Origin: Myxococcales bacterium UBA5297
GTDB lineage: Bacteria > Myxococcota > Myxococcia > Myxococcales > UBA5297
Reading direction: 5' to 3'
DNA: 41,906 nucleotides
NCBI GenBank assembly: GCA_002408385.1
Contig: DHSB01000116.1
Coordinates: 6,244 to 48,149 of the forward strand
Shown: positions 28,419 through 36,063 of the stretch, piece after piece
How the letters are laid out: each line of letters begins with the position of its first letter
Position numbering within the stretch: position 1 is the stretch's first letter
The notes under the pieces: model-generated
Told to the model about the DNA's origin: nothing
Seen by the model: the letters and a program-made list of their open reading frames with translations, nothing else
The model's database searches: none
Translations under genes and position numbers: made by a program

Positions 28419-29081
28419 ATGAGACTGCAGATCGCCCCCTCGATCCTCTCCGCTGATTTCGGGCGCCTCGCCGAGGAGATCGGCTCGGTGGCGAGCGCCG
28501 GCGCGGACCTCGTCCACGTGGACGTGATGGATGGCCGGTTCGTCCCCAACATCACCATCGGCCCGCTCGTGGTGCAGGCCGCAAAGCGCGCCTCTCCCCT
28601 GCCTCTCGACGTCCACCTGATGATCGCGGAGCCCGAGCGCTACATCGAGGACTTCGCCAAGGCCGGCGCCGCTCGCATCTCGGTCCACGCCGAGGCCTGC
28701 CCCCACCTGCACCGGACCCTGCAGCAGATCGCCGCGACCGGCGCGATGCCCGCCGTGGCGCTCAACCCGGCGACCCCGCTCGCGGCCATCGAGGAGGTCC
28801 TCCCGGAGGTTGGGATGGTGCTCGTGATGAGCGTCAACCCCGGTTTCGGCGGCCAGAGGTTCATCCCCGGCGCGGTCGACAAGATCCGCAGGCTGCGACA
28901 GATGGCCGCCTCCCGCGGGCTGGACCTGGACATCGAGGTCGACGGGGGCATCAACGCCGAGACTGCGCGCGAGGTGGTCGCCGCGGGTGCCAACGTCCTC
29001 GTCGCCGGCTCCTTCGTCTTCGGAAACGCCGACTACCGCGGGGCCATCGAGCAGTTGCGCGCCGCCGCGCCGACCGCCTGA
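28419..29081 (+). CDS. rpe: Ribulose-phosphate 3-epimerase
   Basis: 220-residue TIM-barrel enzyme interconverting ribulose 5-phosphate and xylulose 5-phosphate. Visible are APSILSADF at the N-terminus, the metal site HVDVMDG, DVHLMI, MSVNPGFGGQ and the phosphate-binding DGGIN...AGSFVFG. GGAGG lies five bases before the ATG at 28419. It is the last gene of the fmt-rsmB side cluster, as seen in many delta-proteobacteria. Its stop codon opens repeat R5. Confidence 0.97.
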   Translation: MRLQIAPSILSADFGRLAEEIGSVASAGADLVHVDVMDGRFVPNITIGPLVVQAAKRASPLPLDVHLMIAEPERYIEDFAKAGAARISVHAEACPHLHRTLQQIAATGAMPAVALNPATPLAAIEEVLPEVGMVLVMSVNPGFGGQRFIPGAVDKIRRLRQMAASRGLDLDIEVDGGINAETAREVVAAGANVLVAGSFVFGNADYRGAIEQLRAAAPTA

Positions 29082-29117
29082 AGATCCGTCGAGAAATCCT
29101 TCTTCGATTCTGTCCGG
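29079..29117 (+). repeat. Stop-anchored repeat R5, copy c
   Basis: Begins with the rpe stop codon as TGAAGATCCGTCGAGAAATC, then CTTCTTCGATTC; nearly identical to the copy at 11242. A small hairpin CCGCT-caaa-AGCGG follows at about 29123-29137. Confidence 0.7.
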
Positions 29118-29199
29118 TTGCCGCTCAAAAGCGGAGTTCCCGCTGGTCGCCTCTACGCTCGGGGTGACCGGAGGCCGGGCTCGGGCTCTTGATCTTCAA

Positions 29200-29275
29200 G
29201 ACAGTTGCTCGACTTCGGCTCGGCCTACCCTCGTGCTGAGCGGTCTTCGCTCGAGGGGCTCTTCGACACAGCTTC
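29200..29275 (-). repeat. Dispersed repeat R6, copy b (inverted)
   Basis: Inverted counterpart of 25652-25740. It ends at the stop codon of the Tat-type lipoprotein gene, so it may have replaced that gene's original 3' part. A 21-base fragment of repeat R2 lies next to it at 29142-29162. Confidence 0.55.
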
Positions 29276-29627
29276 AGTCGCCCGCGTCCGGCAGCTCGGG
29301 AACGCCTGCCGTCGGCTCACCGGCATCGGGTTCGCCCGCATCCGGCAGCTCGGCAACCCCAGCGGTCGGTCCTCCCGCGTCGGGCAGGCCGGCATCGGGT
29401 GCGCCCGCATCCGGCAGCTCGGCAACCCCAGCGGTCGGTCCTCCCGCGTCGGGCAGGCCGGAATCGGGCACGCCCGCGTCGACGACCTCCGGCACGGCGG
29501 GCTCGCCCTGCATTACGACCGGGCCGCACGCGGCCAGGGCGCCGGCGCCGAGAATGGCGACGACGTCGCGACGGGTCGGGTAGCGCGGTGCCTCTCTCGC
29601 GCGCTTGCGAAACTGACTCTTGCCCAT
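29274..29627 (-). CDS. Tat-type lipoprotein with Pro-Asp-Ala-Gly repeats, possibly truncated
   Basis: 117 residues from ATG 29627 (GGAGG four bases upstream). The N-terminus has a twin arginine (YPTRRDVVA), a hydrophobic run and lipobox LAAC, so it is probably a folded-export (Tat) lipoprotein. Everything after the Cys is a Pro/Ala/Gly/Asp linker made of tandem units (GAPDAGLPDAGGPTAG...). In such proteins this linker normally carries a folded domain behind it; here the chain stops at LPDAGD exactly where repeat R6 begins. It is 145 bases downstream of the carotenoid desaturase gene, which hints at loss of a passenger domain. Whether it is a functioning gene is unclear. Confidence 0.6.
   Translation of the reverse strand: MGKSQFRKRAREAPRYPTRRDVVAILGAGALAACGPVVMQGEPAVPEVVDAGVPDSGLPDAGGPTAGVAELPDAGAPDAGLPDAGGPTAGVAELPDAGEPDAGEPTAGVPELPDAGD
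29279..29470 (-). repeat. 69-base tandem repeat
   Basis: Two units, 29333-29401 and 29402-29470, differ at only about two positions; a third, shortened to 54 bases, precedes them at 29279-29332. Each full unit encodes 23 residues of the Pro-Asp-Ala-Gly linker, so copy number changes keep the frame. Confidence 0.9.
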
Positions 29628-29644
29628 GGAGCCTCCGGCTCGCT

Positions 29645-29662
29645 GTCGGCCTTGCGGCCGAC
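29645..29662. other. Hairpin between desaturase and Tat-type lipoprotein genes
   Basis: GTCGGCC-TTGC-GGCCGAC is a perfect seven-base stem with a four-base loop. There is no T-rich tail, so it may be a processing or attenuation structure rather than a terminator. Confidence 0.4.
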
Positions 29663-29772
29663 ATGATAGCCGCAGCCGCCCGAAGGCCGCCAACCGCGCC
29701 GGCTCGCCGGGCGCTCGCGCATCCTCTCGGTTGCCGTACGCCAAACTCGCGCGTCACCGCTCGGACGAAGGC

Positions 29773-31296
29773 TCAGCGCTCCGCTCCGGACTCGCCCTCG
29801 AGCCGCTCCATCCCGAACCGCTCGAGGATCAGATTGGCCGAGATTCGACCGCTCTCGAAGATGGTCGGCAGCCCACTGCCGGGGTGCGTGCCGCCGCCGA
29901 CCAGATAGAGCCCGTCGATGTCGTCGAAGCGGTTGTGGGGCCGGAAGTAGAGCATCTGGCCGATGTTGTGCGCGAGGTTGAAGGTCGCGCCGCGGTAGAC
30001 GTGCATGTCGCGCTCCCAGTCGAGCGGCGTGAGCACCTTCGACTCGACGATGTGGCTCCGCAGACCGGCCAGGCCTCCGCGCGACTCCAGCAGTCCGAGG
30101 ACCTTCTTGGTGAACGGCGCCTTCTGCGCGTCCCAGTCGATTCCGCTGCGGTTGTTGGGGACCGGGACGAGCACGTAGAGCGTGCTCATCCCCGGCGGCG
30201 CCAGGCCGGGATCCGTCACGCTCGCGTTCTGCATGTAGAACGAGGGGTCGTCCGACAGCACCAGCTTGTCGGCTATCTCCTCGACGTTCCGCTTGTAGTC
30301 CTCGGCGAAGACGATGTTGTGGTGCGGCAGGTCCGCATAGAGCTTGTCGAGCCCGAGGTAGAGCATGAAGGTCGAGCACGAGAGCTTCTTGCGCCCGAGC
30401 CTCCGCGGGGTCCAGCGCCTCAATGCGCTCTCCGGGATCAGGTGCGTCAGCCCGTACCCGAAGTCGCTGCCGAGGACCACCGCGTCGGCCTTCTCGCGCG
30501 ACCCGTCCTCCAGCTCCACGCCGGTCGTGCGCCCGTTTTCGACCAGCAGCCGGCGCACCGGGCTCGACAGGTGAATGCGGCCGCCGTGCTCCTCGATCAC
30601 CTTCGCCATCGCCTGGCTGATCCGGTGGAGCCCGCCCATCGGATGGTGGATGCCCGCGGCGTGCTCGATGTAGGGCACCAGGCTGAAGGTGCCCGGACAG
30701 CTCCACGGCGACATCCCCAGGTACTTCGCCTGGAAGGTGAAGCAGATGCGGAGCTGCTCGTTCTCGAAATAGTTGCCGAGGTGGGTGAAGAGGCTCTTGT
30801 GGGCGTCGAGGTACGGGAGCGCGCGCACGAAGCGACGCGTAGCGAACGCGCGCAGGGACGAATACGGCACCTTCAGGCACGGCGTGACGTGGTCGAACTT
30901 GATGCGCTCGTAGTCGAGCCACCGCTGGTAGGCGGGACCGGTTCCGGGCACCAGCGCCTCGAGCTGGCGCTTCATCGCGTCGTGGTCGGAGGTGACCCGA
31001 AGCTCCCTTCCGTCGGCGAAGACGAGCCGGTAGAGCGGGTCGAGCGAACGGATGTCCAGATAGTCCTCGACCCGGCGGCCGGAGAGACCGAAGACCTCCT
31101 CCAGGTAGAAGCGCATCATCAGGAAGGTCGGCCCAAGCTCGAAGGTGAAGTCGCCGAGCCTCAACGGCGCGTTGCGGCCTCCGACCACCGGCTTGGCCTC
31201 GAAGACGTCCACTCGCAGGCCACGGCTCGCGAGCAGCATGCTCGCCGTCAAGGCTCCGGGCCCCGCACCGATGACGACGACGCGCTTCTCACTCAT
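29773..31296 (-). CDS. CrtN/CrtI-type carotenoid desaturase
   Basis: 507-residue FAD enzyme of the phytoene desaturase family, introducing conjugated double bonds into a C30 or C40 isoprenoid chain at the membrane. The N-terminal dinucleotide fold is VVVIGAGPGALTAS (6-19) with EAKPVVGGR; the C-terminal FAD motif is YLVGGGTHPGSGLPTIFESG. The middle block (HHNIVFAEDYKRNVEEI ... DPSFYMQNASVTDP) is like CrtN-type desaturases. Full length. Last enzyme of a minus-strand gene group, 172 bases after the CrtP-like gene. The substrate cannot be fixed, since no phytoene or dehydrosqualene synthase gene is in the window. Confidence 0.93.
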   Translation of the reverse strand: MSEKRVVVIGAGPGALTASMLLASRGLRVDVFEAKPVVGGRNAPLRLGDFTFELGPTFLMMRFYLEEVFGLSGRRVEDYLDIRSLDPLYRLVFADGRELRVTSDHDAMKRQLEALVPGTGPAYQRWLDYERIKFDHVTPCLKVPYSSLRAFATRRFVRALPYLDAHKSLFTHLGNYFENEQLRICFTFQAKYLGMSPWSCPGTFSLVPYIEHAAGIHHPMGGLHRISQAMAKVIEEHGGRIHLSSPVRRLLVENGRTTGVELEDGSREKADAVVLGSDFGYGLTHLIPESALRRWTPRRLGRKKLSCSTFMLYLGLDKLYADLPHHNIVFAEDYKRNVEEIADKLVLSDDPSFYMQNASVTDPGLAPPGMSTLYVLVPVPNNRSGIDWDAQKAPFTKKVLGLLESRGGLAGLRSHIVESKVLTPLDWERDMHVYRGATFNLAHNIGQMLYFRPHNRFDDIDGLYLVGGGTHPGSGLPTIFESGRISANLILERFGMERLEGESGAER

Positions 31297-31468
31297 GGCT
31301 CACCCGTCCCTTCGATTTGGCGCCGACGGTCCCGAAGCCCGGGAATCGCAGGAGGCGGCCCGGATCGCGCGCTGACGGCGACAGCTCGAGCGCCCCCAGC
31401 CACCGATCGCCGAGTCGGCACCCGCAGGCGCCCGGTCGTGGCGATTGCGCGCGCCCAGCCGACGGCGA

Positions 31469-32992
31469 TCATCCGCGCCTCCCGGAGCGCCCGAGGTCCT
31501 CGGCGACCATCCGCGCGACGTGCTCTCCGCCGAGCACGGCCATGGGCGTGCCTCCGCCCGGGTTCACGCTCCCGCCCACGAAGTAGAGCCCGCGGTACCG
31601 ACTGCTGCGCTTCTGCGCCTTGAACCCGAGGTTCTTCCTGCGGTCGGAGACGACCCCGTAGATCGCGCCGCGGTTCGAGAAGAAGAGCTGCTCGAGGTCG
31701 TGCGGCGTCAGCACCTCCTCGACCACGATGTGGCGGCGCAGATCGGTCAGCCCCATGCGCTCGAGCTTGTCGAAGAGCCGCTCCTTGAATTCGAGATACC
31801 TCTCCCGCGGGAGCGGCGGCTCCCGAAGGTGAGGCACGTGGGGCAGCACCTTGATGATGTGGTGGCCTTCGGGCGCAACCGAGGGATCGGTGATCGTCGG
31901 GCAGACGAGATAGATCGACGGATCCTCAGGCAGCACCTTCCGCCGATGGACCGCGTCGAAGTAGGCCCGCGGGTCCTCCGAGGTGAAGACGTTGTGGTGG
32001 CGAAGCTGCTCGTAGCGCCGGTTCACGCCGAGGTGAACGACCACGCCGGAGGCCGCCGGCTCGAAGCGCCACCGGTAGCCTCGCAACCACGCGCCCCTCT
32101 CGCCCAGAAGTCGCTCGTAGGCCGGGATGACCTCCATGTTGCAGACGACCGCGTCGGCCCGCTCCTCGCCGCTGTCGGCGAGGACGATGCCCTCGGCCCG
32201 GCGGTCGCGGGTGAGGATGCGCGTCACCTGCGCCGAGAGGTGGACCTTCACCCCGAGCTCGGCGAGCAGCTTCCCGAAGGCCTCGGCGAGCCGGTAGAAG
32301 CCACCGCGCACGTACCAGAGCCCGTAGCGAAGCTGCGAATACGGCATCAGGTTGAGGATCGCGGGCGCGTCGTAGGGCGAGGAGCCGACGTATTTGACGA
32401 AGAAATCGAGCATCGAGCGCAGGTGCGGCTCTTCGACCCGACGGGCGACGCCCTCGTGGACGCTGAAGGGCAAGCCTGCCCCGCGGACGATCTCGCGCCA
32501 GCGGTGCCCGCGAACGACCTGGCCGAGCGTATCGGCGCCGCTCTCGAAAAAGGCCTTGCCGGCGAACCCGTAGAGGCGCCGCGAATACTCGACGAAGTCC
32601 CAATAGCCGCGCGCCCGCGGGCCGAGCTTCTCGAGCTCGGTCTCCATCCGCGCGAGGTCCGGAAAGAGATCGACCACCGCGCCGTCGGGGAAGAAGGAGC
32701 GCCACTGCGGCTGGATCTCGACGAGCTCGACGTAGTCGTCGAGCCGCCTGCCCGCGCGCTCGAAGACCCGCTGGAAGAGGTGCGGCAGGATCAGGATCGA
32801 AGGCCCGAAGTCGAAGCGGAACCCGTCGCGCTCGATGAGGTTGAGCTTGCCGCCGATGCGCTCGTTCTTCTCGAAGACCTCGACCTCGAAGCCGGCTGCA
32901 GCGAGCCCGGCTGCCGCAGAGAGGCCTCCGAGCCCTGCTCCGACGACCAGCACTCTCTCTCGTCGAGCTCCCACCCTGACCGCCCTCCTCAC
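31469..32992 (-). CDS. CrtP/CrtNb-like carotenoid oxidase (CrtI family)
   Basis: 507-residue FAD protein homologous to the desaturase but distinct. The FAD fold is VLVVGAGLGGLSAA (14-27; GxGxxG at 18-23), and the C-terminal motif is YFVGGSVNPGGGTPMAVLGG. The segment HHNVFTSEDPRAYFD ... DPSIYLVCPTITDP resembles CrtNb/CrtP, which oxidise a terminal methyl group of a C30 carotene to an aldehyde. The next gene upstream encodes an aldehyde dehydrogenase, which supports that role. The GTG start at 32992 overlaps the stop of that gene (GTGA); a GTG at 32974 with AGGAGG before it is an alternative. A second desaturase is the competing reading. Confidence 0.88.
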   Translation of the reverse strand: MRRAVRVGARRERVLVVGAGLGGLSAAAGLAAAGFEVEVFEKNERIGGKLNLIERDGFRFDFGPSILILPHLFQRVFERAGRRLDDYVELVEIQPQWRSFFPDGAVVDLFPDLARMETELEKLGPRARGYWDFVEYSRRLYGFAGKAFFESGADTLGQVVRGHRWREIVRGAGLPFSVHEGVARRVEEPHLRSMLDFFVKYVGSSPYDAPAILNLMPYSQLRYGLWYVRGGFYRLAEAFGKLLAELGVKVHLSAQVTRILTRDRRAEGIVLADSGEERADAVVCNMEVIPAYERLLGERGAWLRGYRWRFEPAASGVVVHLGVNRRYEQLRHHNVFTSEDPRAYFDAVHRRKVLPEDPSIYLVCPTITDPSVAPEGHHIIKVLPHVPHLREPPLPRERYLEFKERLFDKLERMGLTDLRRHIVVEEVLTPHDLEQLFFSNRGAIYGVVSDRRKNLGFKAQKRSSRYRGLYFVGGSVNPGGGTPMAVLGGEHVARMVAEDLGRSGRRG

Positions 32993-34506
32993 CGCTCCCG
33001 TTCGCGCCGCTCGCGCATCCAGAGGGCGGCCGCGCGCACCGCCGCCTCGAGCGACCGGGTTCGGCCCCGCAAACCACGGCCGTGAACCGCCAGAATCCAG
33101 GCCCGCAGCCCCTCATAGCTCGCGCGGTCGAACGGCAGCCAGCCCGGCTCACGGCCTCGCCGCCCCGGACCTATCTGGATCGCGCGCTGGCGACAGAAGG
33201 CCCGCAGCCCCTCGGGGCCGTGGTAGCGGCAAAAGCCGCTCTGCTTCTCGCCGCCGAAGGGCATCGCCGGGTTGGCGACGTTGCGCAGCACCTCGTTGAT
33301 CGCGCAGCTTCCGGTCACCAAACGCCGCGCGACCCGCAGCCCGCGCTGCTCGTCGGCCGTCCAGACGCTCGCGTTGAGGCCGTAGCGCGAATCGTTGGCC
33401 AGCGCGACCGCCTCGTCCTCTCCGGAGAAGCGCATCACCGGCAGCACCGGACCGAAGGTCTCCTCCTGCATCACCTTCATCGAGTGGTCGACTCCGGTGA
33501 GCACGACCGGGTGGATGAGCTCGCCCTCGACGACGAGCGGGTTCTCGAGGCGCGCGCCCTTGCCGAGCGCGTCGGCGATCTGTTCCTCGACGACCTCGCG
33601 CTGAGCCGGTCGGATGAGCGGGCCGTAGTCGCCGGCGCCGCGCGTCCCAGGGCGCAGCCGGAGCACCTCGTCGAGGATTCGCTCGAGCAGCTCGTCGTAG
33701 ACCGGGGTCTCCACGTAGAGCCGCTCGATGGCCACGCAGCTCTGACCCGCGTTGGCGAAGGCGCCGTAGACCGCCGCGCTCGCGGCGCGCGCGAGGTCGG
33801 CGTCGGCGAAGACGATCATCGGGTCCTTGCCGCCCAGCTCGAGCTCGACCGGAGTGATCGCCTCCGCGGCGGCCTGCATGACCTTGCGGCCCGTGTCGGT
33901 GCTGCCCGTGAAGAAGACCTTGTCTGGTCGGGCCTCGACGAGGGCCGCACCTGCGCTGCGCTCGCTCGGCACGAGCTGGAGGACGCCGTCGGGGAAGCCG
34001 GCCTCGCGGAAGAGCCGCGCGATCAGGCTTCCCACTGTCGGCGTGAGCTCGGAGGGCTTGAGGAGGACCACGTTGCCCGCCACCAGCGCGGGGATGGCCG
34101 GCAGCAGGCTGAGCTGCAGCGGGTGGTTCCAGGGCGAGATGATCGCGACGACGCCGAACGGCTGGTACTCGACGAGGAAGCGGCTCCCACGCGCGAGCGC
34201 CCAGGTCGGTCGGCGCTCGGCTTTGAGAATTCTGGTGGCGTGGCGCTCGTAGTAGCGGGCGGCCTCGAGCGTCACCAGCACGTCGCTCGACAACGCCTCG
34301 AGGGCCGGCTTGTTCGTCGCCTCGATCAGCGTGTCGAGCACCTCGTCGAGGTCGTGGACGATGACCGAGCGGAGCGCTCGCATCAGATCCAGGCGATGGC
34401 GCAGCGGTGTCGCCGACCAGCCGGGGAACGCGCGACGCGCCCGGGCCATCGCCGCGCGCACCGGCGCGTCGCTCGGGTCCGGACCGCGGGTTTGCGCGTT
34501 CTCCAT
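32989..34506 (-). CDS. Aldehyde dehydrogenase, probably acting on a carotenoid aldehyde
   Basis: 505-residue NAD(P)-dependent aldehyde dehydrogenase. All catalytic residues are seen: Asn127 (SPWNHP), Glu223 (LELGGKDP) and the nucleophile Cys257 (GQSCVA). AGGAGG lies four bases before ATG 34506. The C-terminal 60 residues (RGREPGWLPFDRASYEGLRAW onwards) are basic and partly hydrophobic, suggesting membrane association, as in aldehyde dehydrogenases that finish C30 carotenoid acids. Sandwiched, with overlapping or near-overlapping ends, between a carotenoid oxidase and an isoprenoid-type methyltransferase, so conversion of a carotenal to a carotenoic acid is the likely job. This is inference from context. 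Confidence 0.9.
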   Translation of the reverse strand: MENAQTRGPDPSDAPVRAAMARARRAFPGWSATPLRHRLDLMRALRSVIVHDLDEVLDTLIEATNKPALEALSSDVLVTLEAARYYERHATRILKAERRPTWALARGSRFLVEYQPFGVVAIISPWNHPLQLSLLPAIPALVAGNVVLLKPSELTPTVGSLIARLFREAGFPDGVLQLVPSERSAGAALVEARPDKVFFTGSTDTGRKVMQAAAEAITPVELELGGKDPMIVFADADLARAASAAVYGAFANAGQSCVAIERLYVETPVYDELLERILDEVLRLRPGTRGAGDYGPLIRPAQREVVEEQIADALGKGARLENPLVVEGELIHPVVLTGVDHSMKVMQEETFGPVLPVMRFSGEDEAVALANDSRYGLNASVWTADEQRGLRVARRLVTGSCAINEVLRNVANPAMPFGGEKQSGFCRYHGPEGLRAFCRQRAIQIGPGRRGREPGWLPFDRASYEGLRAWILAVHGRGLRGRTRSLEAAVRAAALWMRERRERER

Positions 34507-34519
34507 CGAGCCTCCTGCC

Positions 34520-35275
34520 TCACCCCTCGGGCGCATCCACGAAGGCTTGCGCCGACGCCCAAGGGGTCATCGTGCCGGGCGTGGCCCTCGCGTCGAGGCT
34601 CTGCGCTTTGTCGCCGCGCCTCGCGACGAAGGCCGTGCGCCTGAGCCTGGGAATCCAGGCTGGCACGGCGCGGCGATACGCGGTCCAGGCCTCGCCGAAT
34701 TGGTCCGCGAGCACCTGCTCTTCGCGCCACGACCGGAGCAGCATCGACGGAACCGAGCCGAGCAAGAAGACAGCACTCCAGTTGCGGAAGACGAGAACGT
34801 CGCCAACCGCCAGCAGGAACCAGCCGAGGTAGATCGGGTGGCGCACTCGCGCGAAGGGCCCGCAGGTGACCAGCCGGTGGTCGGCATAGACGGTCGCGCC
34901 CAGGCTGCTCGACAGGTCCCACATCCGCCCGAGCCTTACCCGGCCCCAGAAGGTCAGCGCCGTGCCCGGCAGGAGCAGCGCGAGCCCGCCGAGCGTCGCG
35001 GCGCGTTCGGCACGCGAAGAGAGCCTGAGCGGGAGCGGCCTCCAGAGACGGAGGCCACCGATCACGAGGCTCGAAACCACCGCTCCATAGAGCGGCAGGA
35101 GCGCCGGACGGGAGAACGCCGTGCCGAGGCCGCTGTGGCGGGCGCGCGGGCGGCGGAGGCTCGAGAGCACGCCCGCTGCGATCATCAGGAAGACCGAGAC
35201 GGTCGCGGCTCCGGCCACTCCCCGGGCGAGCGTCCCGAGCTTCGTACGCCGGCTCTTCAGGCGCCTGGTTCCCAT
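34520..35275 (-). CDS. Isoprenylcysteine carboxyl methyltransferase-like membrane protein
   Basis: 251-residue integral membrane protein of the ICMT/PEMT methyltransferase superfamily. About five hydrophobic helices (24-40, 58-75, 94-110, 150-162, 165-180) surround the S-adenosylmethionine motif RHPIYLGW (145-152) and the downstream EEQVLADQFGEAWTAYRR (185-202). Eukaryotic ICMT methylates the carboxylate of prenylated cysteine. Bacterial relatives have mixed or unknown substrates. Being first in a transcript with an aldehyde dehydrogenase and carotenoid oxidase, it could methylate a carotenoid carboxylate. The stop is 13 bases before the aldehyde dehydrogenase start. The ATG at 35275 lacks an evident ribosome site. 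The last 40 residues are not part of the core fold. Confidence 0.85.
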   Translation of the reverse strand: MGTRRLKSRRTKLGTLARGVAGAATVSVFLMIAAGVLSSLRRPRARHSGLGTAFSRPALLPLYGAVVSSLVIGGLRLWRPLPLRLSSRAERAATLGGLALLLPGTALTFWGRVRLGRMWDLSSSLGATVYADHRLVTCGPFARVRHPIYLGWFLLAVGDVLVFRNWSAVFLLGSVPSMLLRSWREEQVLADQFGEAWTAYRRAVPAWIPRLRRTAFVARRGDKAQSLDARATPGTMTPWASAQAFVDAPEG

Positions 35276-36063
35276 CGCGTTGTCTGAGGAAAGGTGCGCA
35301 CCCTCGGGCCGTGAGCGCTTCGAGGCGCAGGCACGGCCCGCTGCGGCTCACCTTCGTGCGACGGGCATCGACTGCGCCCTGGGCACGTCGCACGGTCCGG
35401 CAGAGCTGAGAGCGGTTGGCTCCTGCTCACTTGCCGCAGGAGCGTGCGGTCGCGTCCACCTGCGCCGCATTCAGCATCGCCAGCGCGGGCCGGCGGCTAC
35501 GATCCGCGCGGTGTTCTGTTCCGGGCAGCTTGAAGGAGTTCAGGCGCACGTGTCCCGTGAGCGGAACGGAGAGTCGGGCCGTCGTCAGTGAAGTCGAAAA
35601 ATCGTCGGCGAGCGGCAGGGAGGTCGAGCGCATCGAGCAACGAAGTGCCCGGCCGCGATGGCTCAGCCTTTGGCCGCGCTCGACGCGAAACCGACAGCCG
35701 CCTGATTGTCGTGGCGGACGACCGGCACAGCACCCGGCTCGACTTCTCTCCGGTCGCGGAATTCCTGGTCATGCCGAACCGCCGGAGGATCGCCTCCAAG
35801 CCATCACCAGCAGTGCGCCTGGCATCAAGGCGAGGACCGCGGCGCTCGTCAACCTGAGACGGCAGCATCCAGGTACTCCCGCCCGAAGTGCGTGAGCGGC
35901 CCTCATACATTTCGAGCAGCCACCGCTTTGCTAACCCGCATAGAAATGCGATTCCCAACGCGCCGCCTACCATCGATACGAGCCGCGGAAGGCTGGACAA
36001 CTGAGCGGCCAAATCAGCTGCACGCGGCAAGCCCAACTATTCAATCCCAGCAGCCAAAAGGAA
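35276..36063. other. 788-base region without a recognised gene
   Basis: Several mutually overlapping frames exist, the longest on the minus strand from 36036 to 35497, whose first 50 residues include a hydrophobic stretch but whose remainder is Arg-rich and unlike a real protein. No family motif, terminator or repeat was recognised. It may contain decayed genes. The promoter of the carotenoid group should lie at its left end, but no clear -35/-10 was found. Confidence 0.4.

Noticed and set aside
29279..29470. Possible CRISPR array
   Set aside because: Units are 69 bases, contiguous, without spacers, and encode an in-frame protein linker.
35497..36036. 179-codon minus-strand frame in the gap left of the ASH lipoprotein gene
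   Set aside because: No ribosome site or family; beyond a short hydrophobic stretch it is Arg/Ser-rich and overlaps equally long plus-strand frames.
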